Part shown: in pieces, positions 1 to 6,807 of the stretch
Numbering within the stretch: the stretch's first letter is position 1
Layout: each line of letters begins with the position of its first letter
Position numbers and translations under genes: made by a program
Notes under the pieces: model-generated
The model's input: only the letters and a program-made list of their open reading frames with translations
The model's database searches: none
Told to the model about the DNA's origin: nothing
DNA from: Alkalibaculum bacchi
GTDB lineage: Bacteria; Bacillota; Clostridia; Eubacteriales; Alkalibacteraceae
Assembly (NCBI RefSeq): GCF_937875145.1
Contig: NZ_CALNCS010000132.1
Span: forward strand, 1 to 10,734
DNA length: 10,734 bases
Direction of reading: 5' to 3'

Positions 1-32
1 ATGACAACTAAGTCAGGAAGCATGCTTTTGTG

Positions 33-53
33 GCAATAGCCGTAAGGCTTTGC
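33..53. repeat. Hairpin-forming inverted repeat
   Basis: GCAA-t-AGCC, loop GTAA, GGCT-TTGC forms an 8-bp stem with one bulged base. An AGCATGCT palindrome lies just to its left. The minus strand reads GCAAAGCC followed by GGCT, which superficially recalls part of a cyclic-di-GMP-I riboswitch, but the other conserved parts of that fold are not found. No function is assigned. Confidence 0.35.
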
Positions 54-137
54 AAGGAGAATCTGAATTATCCTTCGCTAATTATTCTATAACTACATTT
101 TAGCCTTAGGATATCTCAATTAACAATAAAAAAATAA

Positions 138-174
138 ATATGCTTAGACCATTAAATAATGGTTCTAAACATAT
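138..174 (+). repeat. Imperfect hairpin before a short reading frame
   Basis: ATATG/CATAT, TTAGA/TCTAA and CCATT/AATGG pair as three 5-bp segments, separated by one C-A mismatch and one bulged T, around an AAAT loop. It sits directly before a GAGGAG ribosome binding site at 180-185, so it could be an RNA structure in a leader, a mobile-element end or a transcription-factor site. The sequence does not decide between these. Confidence 0.4.
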
Positions 175-180
175 TATACG

Positions 181-380
181 AGGAGATTTAAAATGAAAAA
201 ACACCTTGCAGGCATATTAAGATAGTATTTAGAATGAATGTAGGTAAATCTATTTATTAGGAAAATAGTGGATATATGCTGATAGAAATATAAATAGTGA
301 CAGAATTATTATTCGGTGTCACGATTTACGCATAATCATTAATGAATTTTTATATGATAGATGAAAAAGCAGCGGAATAA
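181..380 (+). pseudogene. Possible decayed small gene, unknown family
   Basis: A good ribosome binding site at 180-185 precedes ATG at 193, but that frame stops after ten codons (TAG at 223). From 219 the shifted frame reads fairly protein-like sequence up to a stop at 378, including a stretch ending MIDEKAAE. It is interrupted by in-frame TAG at 258 and TAA at 291 and 333. One frameshift and three nonsense changes would be needed to join it, so this may be a dead gene or chance in AT-rich DNA. I recognise no family. Confidence 0.2.
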
Positions 381-405
381 TAATCAATTAAATAGGTAGG
401 TCCTT

Positions 406-439
406 ATATCTGCAACTACTTTTATATAGTTGCAGATAT
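406..439. repeat. Perfect 13-bp inverted repeat
   Basis: ATATCTGCAACTA (406-418) and its exact complement (427-439) flank an 8-nt loop. It lies about 170 bases past the acoL stop. It could stop or protect the 3' end of the aco transcript, but neither side carries a run of T after the stem, so it is not a standard intrinsic terminator. Confidence 0.5.
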
Positions 440-609
440 TTCATATATAAAAAGTCAACTCTAGTACACATCAACCAAGTACAAATTTCACCCTACACCT
501 TCAAAGATAGCCGTCCATCTTTTCATTCCCTTTTTTATAAATATCTCTCACAAAAATTGAAATATCTTTGTTAAATTTAAGGATTGAATACTATATAAGC
601 TGATATAAC

Positions 610-2004
610 TTATTTTATCTTAGGTAGATGCAATGCATTATTATGTACGCCGTGGGCAGCTTCATGAAGACACTCCCCAACTGTTGGATGGGCATGAATG
701 GTCGTAATAATTTCTTCCACAGTTGCTTCCAGGCGAATGGCTAAAGCTCCTTCTACGATTAAATCTGTTGCTCTAGGTCCTGCTATATGCAACCCCAATA
801 TTTCTCCAGTAGCTTTATCTGAAATATATTTTACAATTCCTTCTGTTTCACATGTAATCATGGATTTTCCATTTGCAAACAGTGGAAAAACTCCTTTTTC
901 TATATGATACCCTTGTTCAATTGCTTGTTCTTCCGTTAAACCGGCAGAAGCCAGCTCAGGTCTTGTATAAACGCAATATGGTGTTGTTTTAAAATCTATG
1001 CTCGTTTTTTTCTTCATAATTCTTTCTACCGCAGAAATACCTTGTGCGGATGCAACATGAGCTAGCATAACACCCCCATTACAATCTCCGATAGCATAAA
1101 TATTTCTCACATTAGTTTGAAATTTATCATTCACTGCAACAGCGCTACCTTTTGTCTTTACTCCTATTTTATCTAAACCCAATCCTTCAGTTACAGGTTT
1201 TCTTCCAATGGATAAAAGCACCTTTTCCGCCTTAAAAACTTCCGATTTTTCTCCTTTTAGAGTGTGAATTTCTAAACCATCTGCTGTTTTTTCAATCTTT
1301 TTCACCTTTGTATTTGTATGAATTTCGATTCCATATTTTACTAATTTATTTTGCAAAACATTGGTAATCTCTGCATCCATATTTGCTACAATTCTCGGTA
1401 ATGTTTCTATAACTCTTACTTTACATTCAAATGAATTATAAATACTGGCAAATTCACATCCAATAACCCCTCCGCCGATAATTAATAAGCTTTCAGGAAC
1501 CTCTTCCAAAGATAGCGCTTCATTACTGGTAATGACTCCTTGCAATTCTATCCCTGGAATGGGAATCACATTCGGTTCAGAACCTGTAGCAATAATAGCA
1601 TAATCAAAGGCTACCTTTTCTATTTTCCCATTACTACATTTAACAGTTACTTCATTTTTATCACTAAATGTGGCTTGCCCAATATATTTAATAATTTGAT
1701 GACTTTTCAAAATCCCTTCTATTCCACCAATTAACTTCTTCGTAATTTTATTTTTTCTTTTCTGTAATTTACTCCAATCTGCTTCTATACCTGTAACTTC
1801 AATGGCTAACTCTTTGGCCTCTTTTTTTAGGGTATCTACTAAATTAGCTGTATGAAGCAATACTTTTGTAGGTATACAGCCTACATTTAAGCAAGTTCCT
1901 CCTAAATGCTCTTTTTCGATAATGGATACCTCAGCCCCTAATTGTGCTGCACGTATTGCCGCTATGTATCCGCCAGGTCCTCCTCCAATAATTGCAATTT
2001 TCAT
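610..2004 (-). CDS. acoL: Dihydrolipoyl dehydrogenase (E3) of acetoin dehydrogenase
   Basis: This 464-residue cytoplasmic flavoprotein re-oxidises the dihydrolipoyl arm of AcoC and passes electrons through FAD and a disulfide to NAD+. The N-terminus has the FAD dinucleotide fold (GGGPGG, residues 7-12). The redox pair is Cys38/Cys43 in GGTCLNVGCIPTK, a second GGGVIG motif near residue 175 marks the NAD domain, and the C-terminal HAHPT...E motif gives the His439-Glu444 dyad. All catalytic residues are present, length is normal for the family, and there is no N-terminal lipoyl extension. The ATG at 2004 follows AAGGAGG with 7-nt spacing, and that site overlaps the acoC stop region, leaving a 12-nt gap. 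As the last gene of the operon it is assigned to acetoin cleavage by context. By sequence alone it could serve any 2-oxoacid dehydrogenase or glycine cleavage complex. Confidence 0.93.
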   Translation of the reverse strand: MKIAIIGGGPGGYIAAIRAAQLGAEVSIIEKEHLGGTCLNVGCIPTKVLLHTANLVDTLKKEAKELAIEVTGIEADWSKLQKRKNKITKKLIGGIEGILKSHQIIKYIGQATFSDKNEVTVKCSNGKIEKVAFDYAIIATGSEPNVIPIPGIELQGVITSNEALSLEEVPESLLIIGGGVIGCEFASIYNSFECKVRVIETLPRIVANMDAEITNVLQNKLVKYGIEIHTNTKVKKIEKTADGLEIHTLKGEKSEVFKAEKVLLSIGRKPVTEGLGLDKIGVKTKGSAVAVNDKFQTNVRNIYAIGDCNGGVMLAHVASAQGISAVERIMKKKTSIDFKTTPYCVYTRPELASAGLTEEQAIEQGYHIEKGVFPLFANGKSMITCETEGIVKYISDKATGEILGLHIAGPRATDLIVEGALAIRLEATVEEIITTIHAHPTVGECLHEAAHGVHNNALHLPKIK

Positions 2005-2016
2005 GTAAATTCCTCC

Positions 2017-3321
2017 TTATAGCAGCAATAAAGCCGGTTTCTCAATATATTCTTTTACTCTTGCCATAAATTGTGCAGCTACAGAACCATCTACCACACG
2101 ATGATCGGCTGTTAAACTTAAATTCATCAAAGGCTTTATAATTACTTGTCCCTCTACCGCTACAGGTGTTTGTACAATTGCATTAACCCCTAAAATTGCT
2201 ACTTCAGGTTGATTAATAATAGGTGTGAAAGACTCCATACCAAACATGCCAATATTGGTAATTGTAAATGTGCCTCCCGTTAAATTTTGAGGTTGTAGTT
2301 CATTATTTTTTGCCTTAGTAGCTAATTCTTTAATTTCTCTTGATATTTCTTTTAATCCTTTGCTATTTGCATATTCTACTACCGGAACAAGGAGTCCATC
2401 CTCTAATCCTACCGCAACGCCAATACTGACGTAATTCCTAAAAATAATTTCATTACCCTCTATAGAGGAATTAAGCAATGGAAACTCCAATAATGCCTTG
2501 GAAAGGATTTTTACCAACAGGTCTGTATAGGTTACTTTGACAGTATCTTTAATTTGATTTCTAAATATTGAAAGATTCGTAGTATCTACTCTTAGGTTAT
2601 AATTTACCGTAGGAGATACTTGTTGACTTTCTAACATCCTTTTTGCAATAACTTTACGCATCGTGCTCATGGACTTTCTTATTTCCTGAGGATTTACCAT
2701 GGCCACAAAATCTTCTCTCTCTTTATAAGCGATGACATCATTTTTCATAATCCGGCTATCTTTGCAGATTTGATTTATATCTACACCTAATTGTTCAGCC
2801 ACCACTGCTGCCGTGGGAGATGTTTTCTTTTCTGCCTTCTTACTTTCTTTTACAAACTTACGTACATCCTCTTCTGTTACAGAGGATTGTGTCCCTGTTC
2901 CCTCTATTCGGCTAATATCTACATTCAGTTCTGCAGCAAGTTTTTTTGCTTTAGGAGATGCTTTCACCTTTTTCGCTGTAGTGGCAGTTGATGCCTCTTC
3001 TTTTATTTCTTTCTTTTCTATGGTCTCGTCTATCTCTTCTTTTTCTCCTCCTCCAATTTCTGTCAATAATGAAGAAATATCTTCATCTGCAGATGCTACA
3101 ATAGCTACAGGTTTCAATACCTCAACTGTACCTTCTTCAATAAATATTTTTCTGATAACACCATCAGATGTAGCTTCAACTTCATTTGATATTTTATCTG
3201 TTTCAACATCAAACAATACCTCTCCTGATTTTACGTTATCGCCTTCCTTCTTTCTCCAATTACTCACTGTACCTTCTGTCATGGTTAAACCCAATTTAGG
3301 CATAACAATAAACTCTGCCAT
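2017..3321 (-). CDS. acoC: Acetoin dehydrogenase E2, dihydrolipoyl acetyltransferase
   Basis: This 434-residue core subunit takes the acetyl group from E1 on its lipoyl arm and transfers it to CoA. Residues 1-78 form a lipoyl domain with Lys43 in ETDKI as the predicted lipoylation site. A charged, Ala/Glu/Lys-rich linker follows. Two consecutive peripheral-subunit-binding-like segments are seen, at about 121-157 (ending VTEEDVRKFV) and 167-201 (ending IMKNDVIAY), where one is usual. The catalytic acyltransferase domain covers about 210-434, with His407 and Asp411 in ADHRVVDG. The frame could begin 17 codons upstream at ATG 3372, but MAEFIVMPKLG is where E2 proteins normally start and has the much stronger ribosome binding site (AGGAGGT). 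The upstream start would lie inside the acoX remnant. Context assigns it to acetoin rather than pyruvate. Confidence 0.92.
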   Translation of the reverse strand: MAEFIVMPKLGLTMTEGTVSNWRKKEGDNVKSGEVLFDVETDKISNEVEATSDGVIRKIFIEEGTVEVLKPVAIVASADEDISSLLTEIGGGEKEEIDETIEKKEIKEEASTATTAKKVKASPKAKKLAAELNVDISRIEGTGTQSSVTEEDVRKFVKESKKAEKKTSPTAAVVAEQLGVDINQICKDSRIMKNDVIAYKEREDFVAMVNPQEIRKSMSTMRKVIAKRMLESQQVSPTVNYNLRVDTTNLSIFRNQIKDTVKVTYTDLLVKILSKALLEFPLLNSSIEGNEIIFRNYVSIGVAVGLEDGLLVPVVEYANSKGLKEISREIKELATKAKNNELQPQNLTGGTFTITNIGMFGMESFTPIINQPEVAILGVNAIVQTPVAVEGQVIIKPLMNLSLTADHRVVDGSVAAQFMARVKEYIEKPALLLL

Positions 3322-3330
3322 AATAATTAG

Positions 3331-3337
3331 ACCTCCT
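3331..3337 (-). promoter_or_regulatory. Ribosome binding site that fixes the acoC start
   Basis: AGGAGGT on the minus strand lies 9 nt before ATG 3321. It overlaps the stop codon (TAG, 3338-3336) of the acoX remnant, so termination of the remnant could feed ribosomes into acoC. It supports the 434-residue form over the 451-residue form. Confidence 0.8.
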
Positions 3338-3473
3338 ATTCTATTTTTTGGCTCATCAAATTGAAAAAACATATATTGACCTTTTCGTTGTTGTCTATAA
3401 CGGTTGCATAGGAAAGCAATCTGCGGATATCTTTTCCCGATGCAGGATTAGCAATAATCCCTATAGGTGGCAT
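3336..3473 (-). pseudogene. acoX: acoX remnant, N-terminal fragment of an ATP-NAD kinase-like protein
   Basis: A 45-codon frame between acoB and acoC starts MPPIGIIANPASGKDIRRLL and continues through DNNEKVNI. I recognise this as the N-terminus of AcoX, the ATP-NAD kinase-like protein encoded in many acetoin operons. GIIANPASGKDIRRL is the family's glycine-rich start and DNNEKVN its next conserved stretch. After residue 34 the similarity ends, and about ten unrelated residues lead to a TAG that overlaps the acoC ribosome binding site. Intact AcoX is several hundred residues long, so nearly all of the gene has been deleted. The start keeps a strong site (AAAGGGGG, 7-nt spacing). The last residues could be the original C-terminus joined by an in-frame deletion or just intergenic sequence. 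AcoX is not required for the core reaction, which fits its loss. Family recall is from memory; no search was run. Confidence 0.75.
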
Positions 3474-3504
3474 CTGTTTACCCCCTTTATTAAAATTAGA
3501 GATG

Positions 3505-3526
3505 TAAGAGGCTTTAAAGCCTCTTA
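3505..3526. repeat. Perfect 22-bp palindrome overlapping the acoB stop codon
   Basis: The arm TAAGAGGCTTT (3505-3515) is followed at once by its complement (3516-3526), and the TAA of acoB is its last triplet on the minus strand. In mRNA it would fold into a stem of about nine pairs capped by TTAA. No U run follows, so it looks like a 3'-end stabiliser or processing signal between acoAB and the downstream genes rather than a terminator. It could also be a partial attenuator. Confidence 0.6.
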
Positions 3527-4510
3527 ATAATATGCATTACCTAATAATCCCTTAACTGCCTGAACAATATCTTTTTCGTTTGGCAATACATAATCTTCCA
3601 AACCCGGATTAAAGGGTATAGGACAATTCAATGCACCTACTCTGGCTACAGGAGCATCTAAATTGAAAAAATATTCTTCGGCAATAATTGCAGCTATCTC
3701 TCCCCCGAATCCACCTCGTTTGTTTTCTTCTGTAACGATAACTACTTTTCCAGTTTTCTCAATAGATGTTTTAATGGCCTCTTTATCCAGAGGAAATAAT
3801 GAACGCAAATCAATTACTTCTACATCCATACCTTCTTTTTCTAATATTTCTGCTGCTTTTAAAGAATCGTAAACCTGTTTTCCATATGTAATAATTGTCA
3901 CATCGCTGCCTTCTTTTTTAATGCTCGCTTTTCCTAAAGGAATAGCATCTACTTTATCTTCTACTTCTCCAGTCATAGCGTAGAGAGCCTTATGCTCCAG
4001 ATACATTACAGGGTTTTCATCTTCTATTGCTGAAATCATCATTCCAATGGCATCTTGAGGATTAGAGGGATAAATTACTTTTAATCCAGGTACATGAGTC
4101 AGCCAAGATTCTAAAGACTGCGAATGCTGAGCAGCAGCGCTTACACCACCGCCACTAGGTAAACGTACTACCATAGGTAGTTTAATTTTTCCACCGAACA
4201 TATAACGCATTTTTGCCGCTTGATTTACCAATTGATCCATCCCAACGGTCAAAAAATCTACAAACATTAACTCTGCAATGGGTTTTAACCCTGCTGCTGC
4301 TGAACCAACAGCTGCCCCGATAATTGCACCTTCTGAAATAGGTGTATCTCGAACCCTTCTATCTCCAAATTCGTCAAACATACCAGAAGTAACACCAAAA
4401 CAGCCTCCAAAGGCTCCCACATCTTCTCCAAAAATAAATACATCTGGATCTTCTAGCATTTTAATTCTCATTCCTTCTTTAATTCCTTGGCCATAGGTCA
4501 TTTTTTTCAT
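3524..4510 (-). CDS. acoB: Acetoin dehydrogenase E1 component, beta subunit
   Basis: This 328-residue transketolase-like subunit completes the TPP site of the alpha2-beta2 E1 enzyme that cleaves acetoin. The N-terminal pyrimidine-binding domain carries FGEDVG (residues 27-32), the Glu60 equivalent that activates the TPP aminopyrimidine (ISEGAIIG), and His129 in AAQHSQSLE. A C-terminal transketolase domain runs from about 200, ending with the family-typical PYxP-like region (CPIPFNPGLEDYVLPNEKDIVQAV). Length is normal. The ATG overlaps the acoA stop as ATGA, so translation is coupled. A GAGGAGG site lies inside the acoA end. ATG at codon 4 is an alternative start. AcoB and pyruvate E1 beta are very similar; the acetoin call rests on AcoR, the acoX remnant and the operon setting. 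Confidence 0.92.
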   Translation of the reverse strand: MKKMTYGQGIKEGMRIKMLEDPDVFIFGEDVGAFGGCFGVTSGMFDEFGDRRVRDTPISEGAIIGAAVGSAAAGLKPIAELMFVDFLTVGMDQLVNQAAKMRYMFGGKIKLPMVVRLPSGGGVSAAAQHSQSLESWLTHVPGLKVIYPSNPQDAIGMMISAIEDENPVMYLEHKALYAMTGEVEDKVDAIPLGKASIKKEGSDVTIITYGKQVYDSLKAAEILEKEGMDVEVIDLRSLFPLDKEAIKTSIEKTGKVVIVTEENKRGGFGGEIAAIIAEEYFFNLDAPVARVGALNCPIPFNPGLEDYVLPNEKDIVQAVKGLLGNAYY

Positions 4511-5496
4511 CTTACACGAACCTCCTCAACTTTTAAATCTGTATAAACATCTTCTACTGCCGTATCTAAATCAGGATCTTTACTATTTAATGCGAAATCA
4601 ATGGCTTCTTCTATGGCCTGCTCCACTTCATCTTGAAGTTTTTTCAATTCTTCCTCAGAAACTACATTGTTTTCAAGCATATATTTTTCTAATCTTGGAA
4701 TAGGATCTTTCTTTTTCCATTTTTGCAATTCTTCATCACTTCTATATGAAGTGGGATCTCCTTCAAAATGACCACGTTGACGATAGGTTTTTGCTTCTAT
4801 CAATGTAGGTCCTTGTTTTTCTCGAGCTCTAGAAACAGCTTCTCTTACAGCTTCATATACAGCAAAAACATCGTTTCCATCCACAGTGATTCCAGGCATA
4901 TCATAAGCAACAGCACGAACGGATATATCGGTAATGGCCTGGTGCCTTTCTTGACTTACGGAAATCCCATAACCATTGTTTTCACAAAGGAATATTACTG
5001 GCAGTTTCCATACACTTGCTAAATTCATGGCTTCGTGAAAAGTACTTTGGTTAGTAGACGCATCACCAAAGAAACATATACAAACCTGTTGGGTATCTTT
5101 ATACTGTGCGCTTAATGCTGCACCTACAGCAATATTATGTCCTGCACCTACGATACCATTTGCACCTAAAATCCCTTTAGTGGCATCAGCAATATGCATG
5201 GAACCACCTTTTCCCTTGCAATATCCCGTTTCTTTACCGAAAAGCTCTGCCATCATGTAATTCAAATCTCCGCCTTTGGCAATAATATGACCATGACCTC
5301 TATGAGTACTGGTAATAAAATCATCATCGTTTAAGTTGGCACAAGCACCTGTAGCGACAGCTTCTTCTCCTATGTATAAGTGAACAAATCCAGGAATTTT
5401 TCCTTCTGCAAATAGATTCATTCCTTTTGTTTCAAACTGCCTAATCTTCAACATTTTTTTGTACATCTCAATAATATCTTTGTTTGGTATTTTCAA
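4507..5496 (-). CDS. acoA: Acetoin dehydrogenase E1 component, alpha subunit
   Basis: This 329-residue subunit binds TPP diphosphate and Mg2+ and, with AcoB, attacks acetoin to release acetaldehyde and load a hydroxyethyl/acetyl group on lipoate. The TPP-binding motif begins at GDAST (144-148) and ends at the Asn pair 173-174 (CENNGYG). Conserved STHRGHGH (63-70) and GKGGSMHIAD (95-104) loops are present. The start is TTG: AGGAGGG (5509-5503) lies 6 nt before it and no ATG fits as well. The stop overlaps the acoB ATG. The 181-base gap to the dehydrogenase gene upstream shows no sigma-54 site and no convincing terminator, so acoA most likely depends on the 7154 promoter, though a weak promoter of its own cannot be ruled out. 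Confidence 0.93.
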   Translation of the reverse strand: MKIPNKDIIEMYKKMLKIRQFETKGMNLFAEGKIPGFVHLYIGEEAVATGACANLNDDDFITSTHRGHGHIIAKGGDLNYMMAELFGKETGYCKGKGGSMHIADATKGILGANGIVGAGHNIAVGAALSAQYKDTQQVCICFFGDASTNQSTFHEAMNLASVWKLPVIFLCENNGYGISVSQERHQAITDISVRAVAYDMPGITVDGNDVFAVYEAVREAVSRAREKQGPTLIEAKTYRQRGHFEGDPTSYRSDEELQKWKKKDPIPRLEKYMLENNVVSEEELKKLQDEVEQAIEEAIDFALNSKDPDLDTAVEDVYTDLKVEEVRVR

Positions 5497-5502
5497 AATA
5501 TA

Positions 5503-5509
5503 CCCTCCT
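5503..5509 (-). promoter_or_regulatory. Ribosome binding site supporting a TTG start for acoA
   Basis: AGGAGGG lies 6 nt before TTG at 5496-5494. The start codon is non-ATG, and this site is the reason it is preferred over internal ATGs such as codon 11. Confidence 0.75.
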
Positions 5510-5677
5510 ATTCTTTATTTAAATTTTTACTTTCACACAAGCAACAGAAATTTCAATAGTGTTATCAATGTCCCCATATTCCTACCTAAATAATAAAATC
5601 CTTCACTGTTTATCCCCCTCAGTATAAAAATTGCAGATTCTTATATAGCTCTTATCAGCTCAATCATTTTTTCATAA

Positions 5678-6772
5678 TTATTTTATATACTGTCTCCCTA
5701 GTTCATCTGCAATAAGAATAGCTGCATAAACATCCTGAGGCTCTACTTTAAAAGGCATATTATGAATCGTTTCTCCTTCACCGCAAGCTAACTCTGCTAC
5801 TTTCATAAGTTCTTCCTCTTTTACATCTGAAATCCCCATTTTTTCTAGTGTAGTAGGCAAACCAACTTGAGTACAAAAATGGATGACTTCTTCAATTTCT
5901 TCTATAGGACTATTTTCAAGCACCAGCTGTGCAATGGTCCCAAAGGCTACTTTTTCACCGTGGAGAAGATGATGGCACTCATGAAGTATTGTAAAACCAT
6001 TATGAATAGAGTGTGCTCCTGCAATACCACAGCTTTCAAACCCTACACCACTTAAATATGTATTCGCTTCAATAACTGCTTGCGCTGCTTGGGTAACAAC
6101 GTTTTTCTCTGCTGCAATTCTAGCTTTATAACCATTACTCAATAAGATCTCATAACATAATTTTGCAATTGCAAATGCTGTCTTTGTTGCTTTTCCTCCC
6201 GCCATGACATCAGAATTTGATCTCACACTAGCTCTTGCCTCAAAATACGTGGCCAAAGCGTCCCCCATACCTGCTATCAAAAATCTGGCCGGGGATTTCA
6301 TAATAATAGCTGTATCCACGAGTACAATATCTGGATTTTTAGGAAGTATTAAATATTCGCTGAATTCTCCTTTTTCAGTATAAATAACGGATAAGGCACT
6401 ACATGGGGCATCTGTGGATGCAATGGTAGGAATAATTACTACAGGGATTTTTCTATAGTATGCTACCGCTTTGGCTGTATCCAATGTCTTACCTCCGCCA
6501 ATGCCTATTACGGCATCGCAACCCTTTTCTTCCACGATTTTTTCTATTCTTTGGATTTCCTTTCTCGAGCATTCACCATTGAAAGTCTCAAATGTTAATT
6601 TTGCATCTGTTCCTTTAAAACTTTCTTCAATAATGCCCTTCATTCTCTTTATGCCATTTTCAGTAGCTAACAATAAAAATTTGTTTCCAAAAATACAAGT
6701 ATGTTTAAATACATTGTGAATTTCACCTTTACCTTGAATGTATTTACTGGGCGAAATAATAATATTTGTCAT
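5678..6772 (-). CDS. Glycerol dehydrogenase-family oxidoreductase, probable butanediol/acetoin dehydrogenase
   Basis: This 364-residue NAD-dependent metal enzyme belongs to the iron-containing/glycerol dehydrogenase superfamily, GldA branch. The NAD-binding motif GGGKTLDT is at 92-99. The metal ligands are all present and sit at Asp171 (GMGDALA), His254 (AGAHSIHNG) and His271 (LHGEKVAFG), matching GldA numbering. Characterised GldA enzymes oxidise glycerol but also interconvert acetoin, 2,3-butanediol and diacetyl. Placement as the second gene of a sigma-54 acetoin operon therefore suggests a role in feeding butanediol into acetoin, or diacetyl reduction. Glycerol or another 1,2-diol remains possible. 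The ATG has AAGGAGA with 9-nt spacing, and the gene is 35 nt after the DUF6506 gene. The symbol is left blank because substrate is unproven. Confidence 0.85.
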   Translation of the reverse strand: MTNIIISPSKYIQGKGEIHNVFKHTCIFGNKFLLLATENGIKRMKGIIEESFKGTDAKLTFETFNGECSRKEIQRIEKIVEEKGCDAVIGIGGGKTLDTAKAVAYYRKIPVVIIPTIASTDAPCSALSVIYTEKGEFSEYLILPKNPDIVLVDTAIIMKSPARFLIAGMGDALATYFEARASVRSNSDVMAGGKATKTAFAIAKLCYEILLSNGYKARIAAEKNVVTQAAQAVIEANTYLSGVGFESCGIAGAHSIHNGFTILHECHHLLHGEKVAFGTIAQLVLENSPIEEIEEVIHFCTQVGLPTTLEKMGISDVKEEELMKVAELACGEGETIHNMPFKVEPQDVYAAILIADELGRQYIK

Positions 6773-6807
6773 TATAAAATTTCTCCTTTCTTTCTAAAAA
6801 GCAGCAC

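Larger units (their letters stand above)
1..609. other. Gene-poor left flank downstream of acoL
   Basis: No intact gene is visible on either strand. The stretch holds several short inverted repeats (33-53, 138-174, 297-322, 406-439), one short reading frame with a good ribosome binding site at 193-225, and a possible decayed frame at 219-380. No classic hairpin-plus-U-tract terminator for the aco operon is seen between the acoL stop (610) and about 440, so the end of that transcript is not defined here. The hairpin at 406-439 is the nearest strong structure but lacks a U tract. Confidence 0.6.

Noticed and set aside
1..60. Cyclic-di-GMP-I riboswitch on the minus strand
   Set aside because: Only the GCAAAGCC stretch is similar; the GAAA-capped stem, the upstream GGCAAACC-type segment and the 3' receptor helix are missing.
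2813..3364. 183-codon open frame on the plus strand opposite acoC
   Set aside because: It is a shadow of the acoC linker (Ala/Glu/Lys codons read in reverse as Ser/Phe/Leu), has no recognisable family and no ribosome binding site of note.
3319..3372. Extended acoC start giving a 451-residue protein
   Set aside because: The 17 extra residues come from the acoX remnant region read in another frame, have only a weak ribosome binding site, and precede the conserved MAEFIVMPKLG start, which has AGGAGGT.
610..4510. Pyruvate dehydrogenase complex instead of acetoin dehydrogenase
   Set aside because: The proteins are close relatives, but the AcoR-type activator, sigma-54 promoter, acoX remnant and GldA-like enzyme all point to acetoin.
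5497..5677. Second sigma-54 promoter or small gene ahead of acoA
   Set aside because: No GG-N10-GC pair in a TGGCA/TTGC context was found, and the only frame with a ribosome binding site (GTG near 5606) has six codons.
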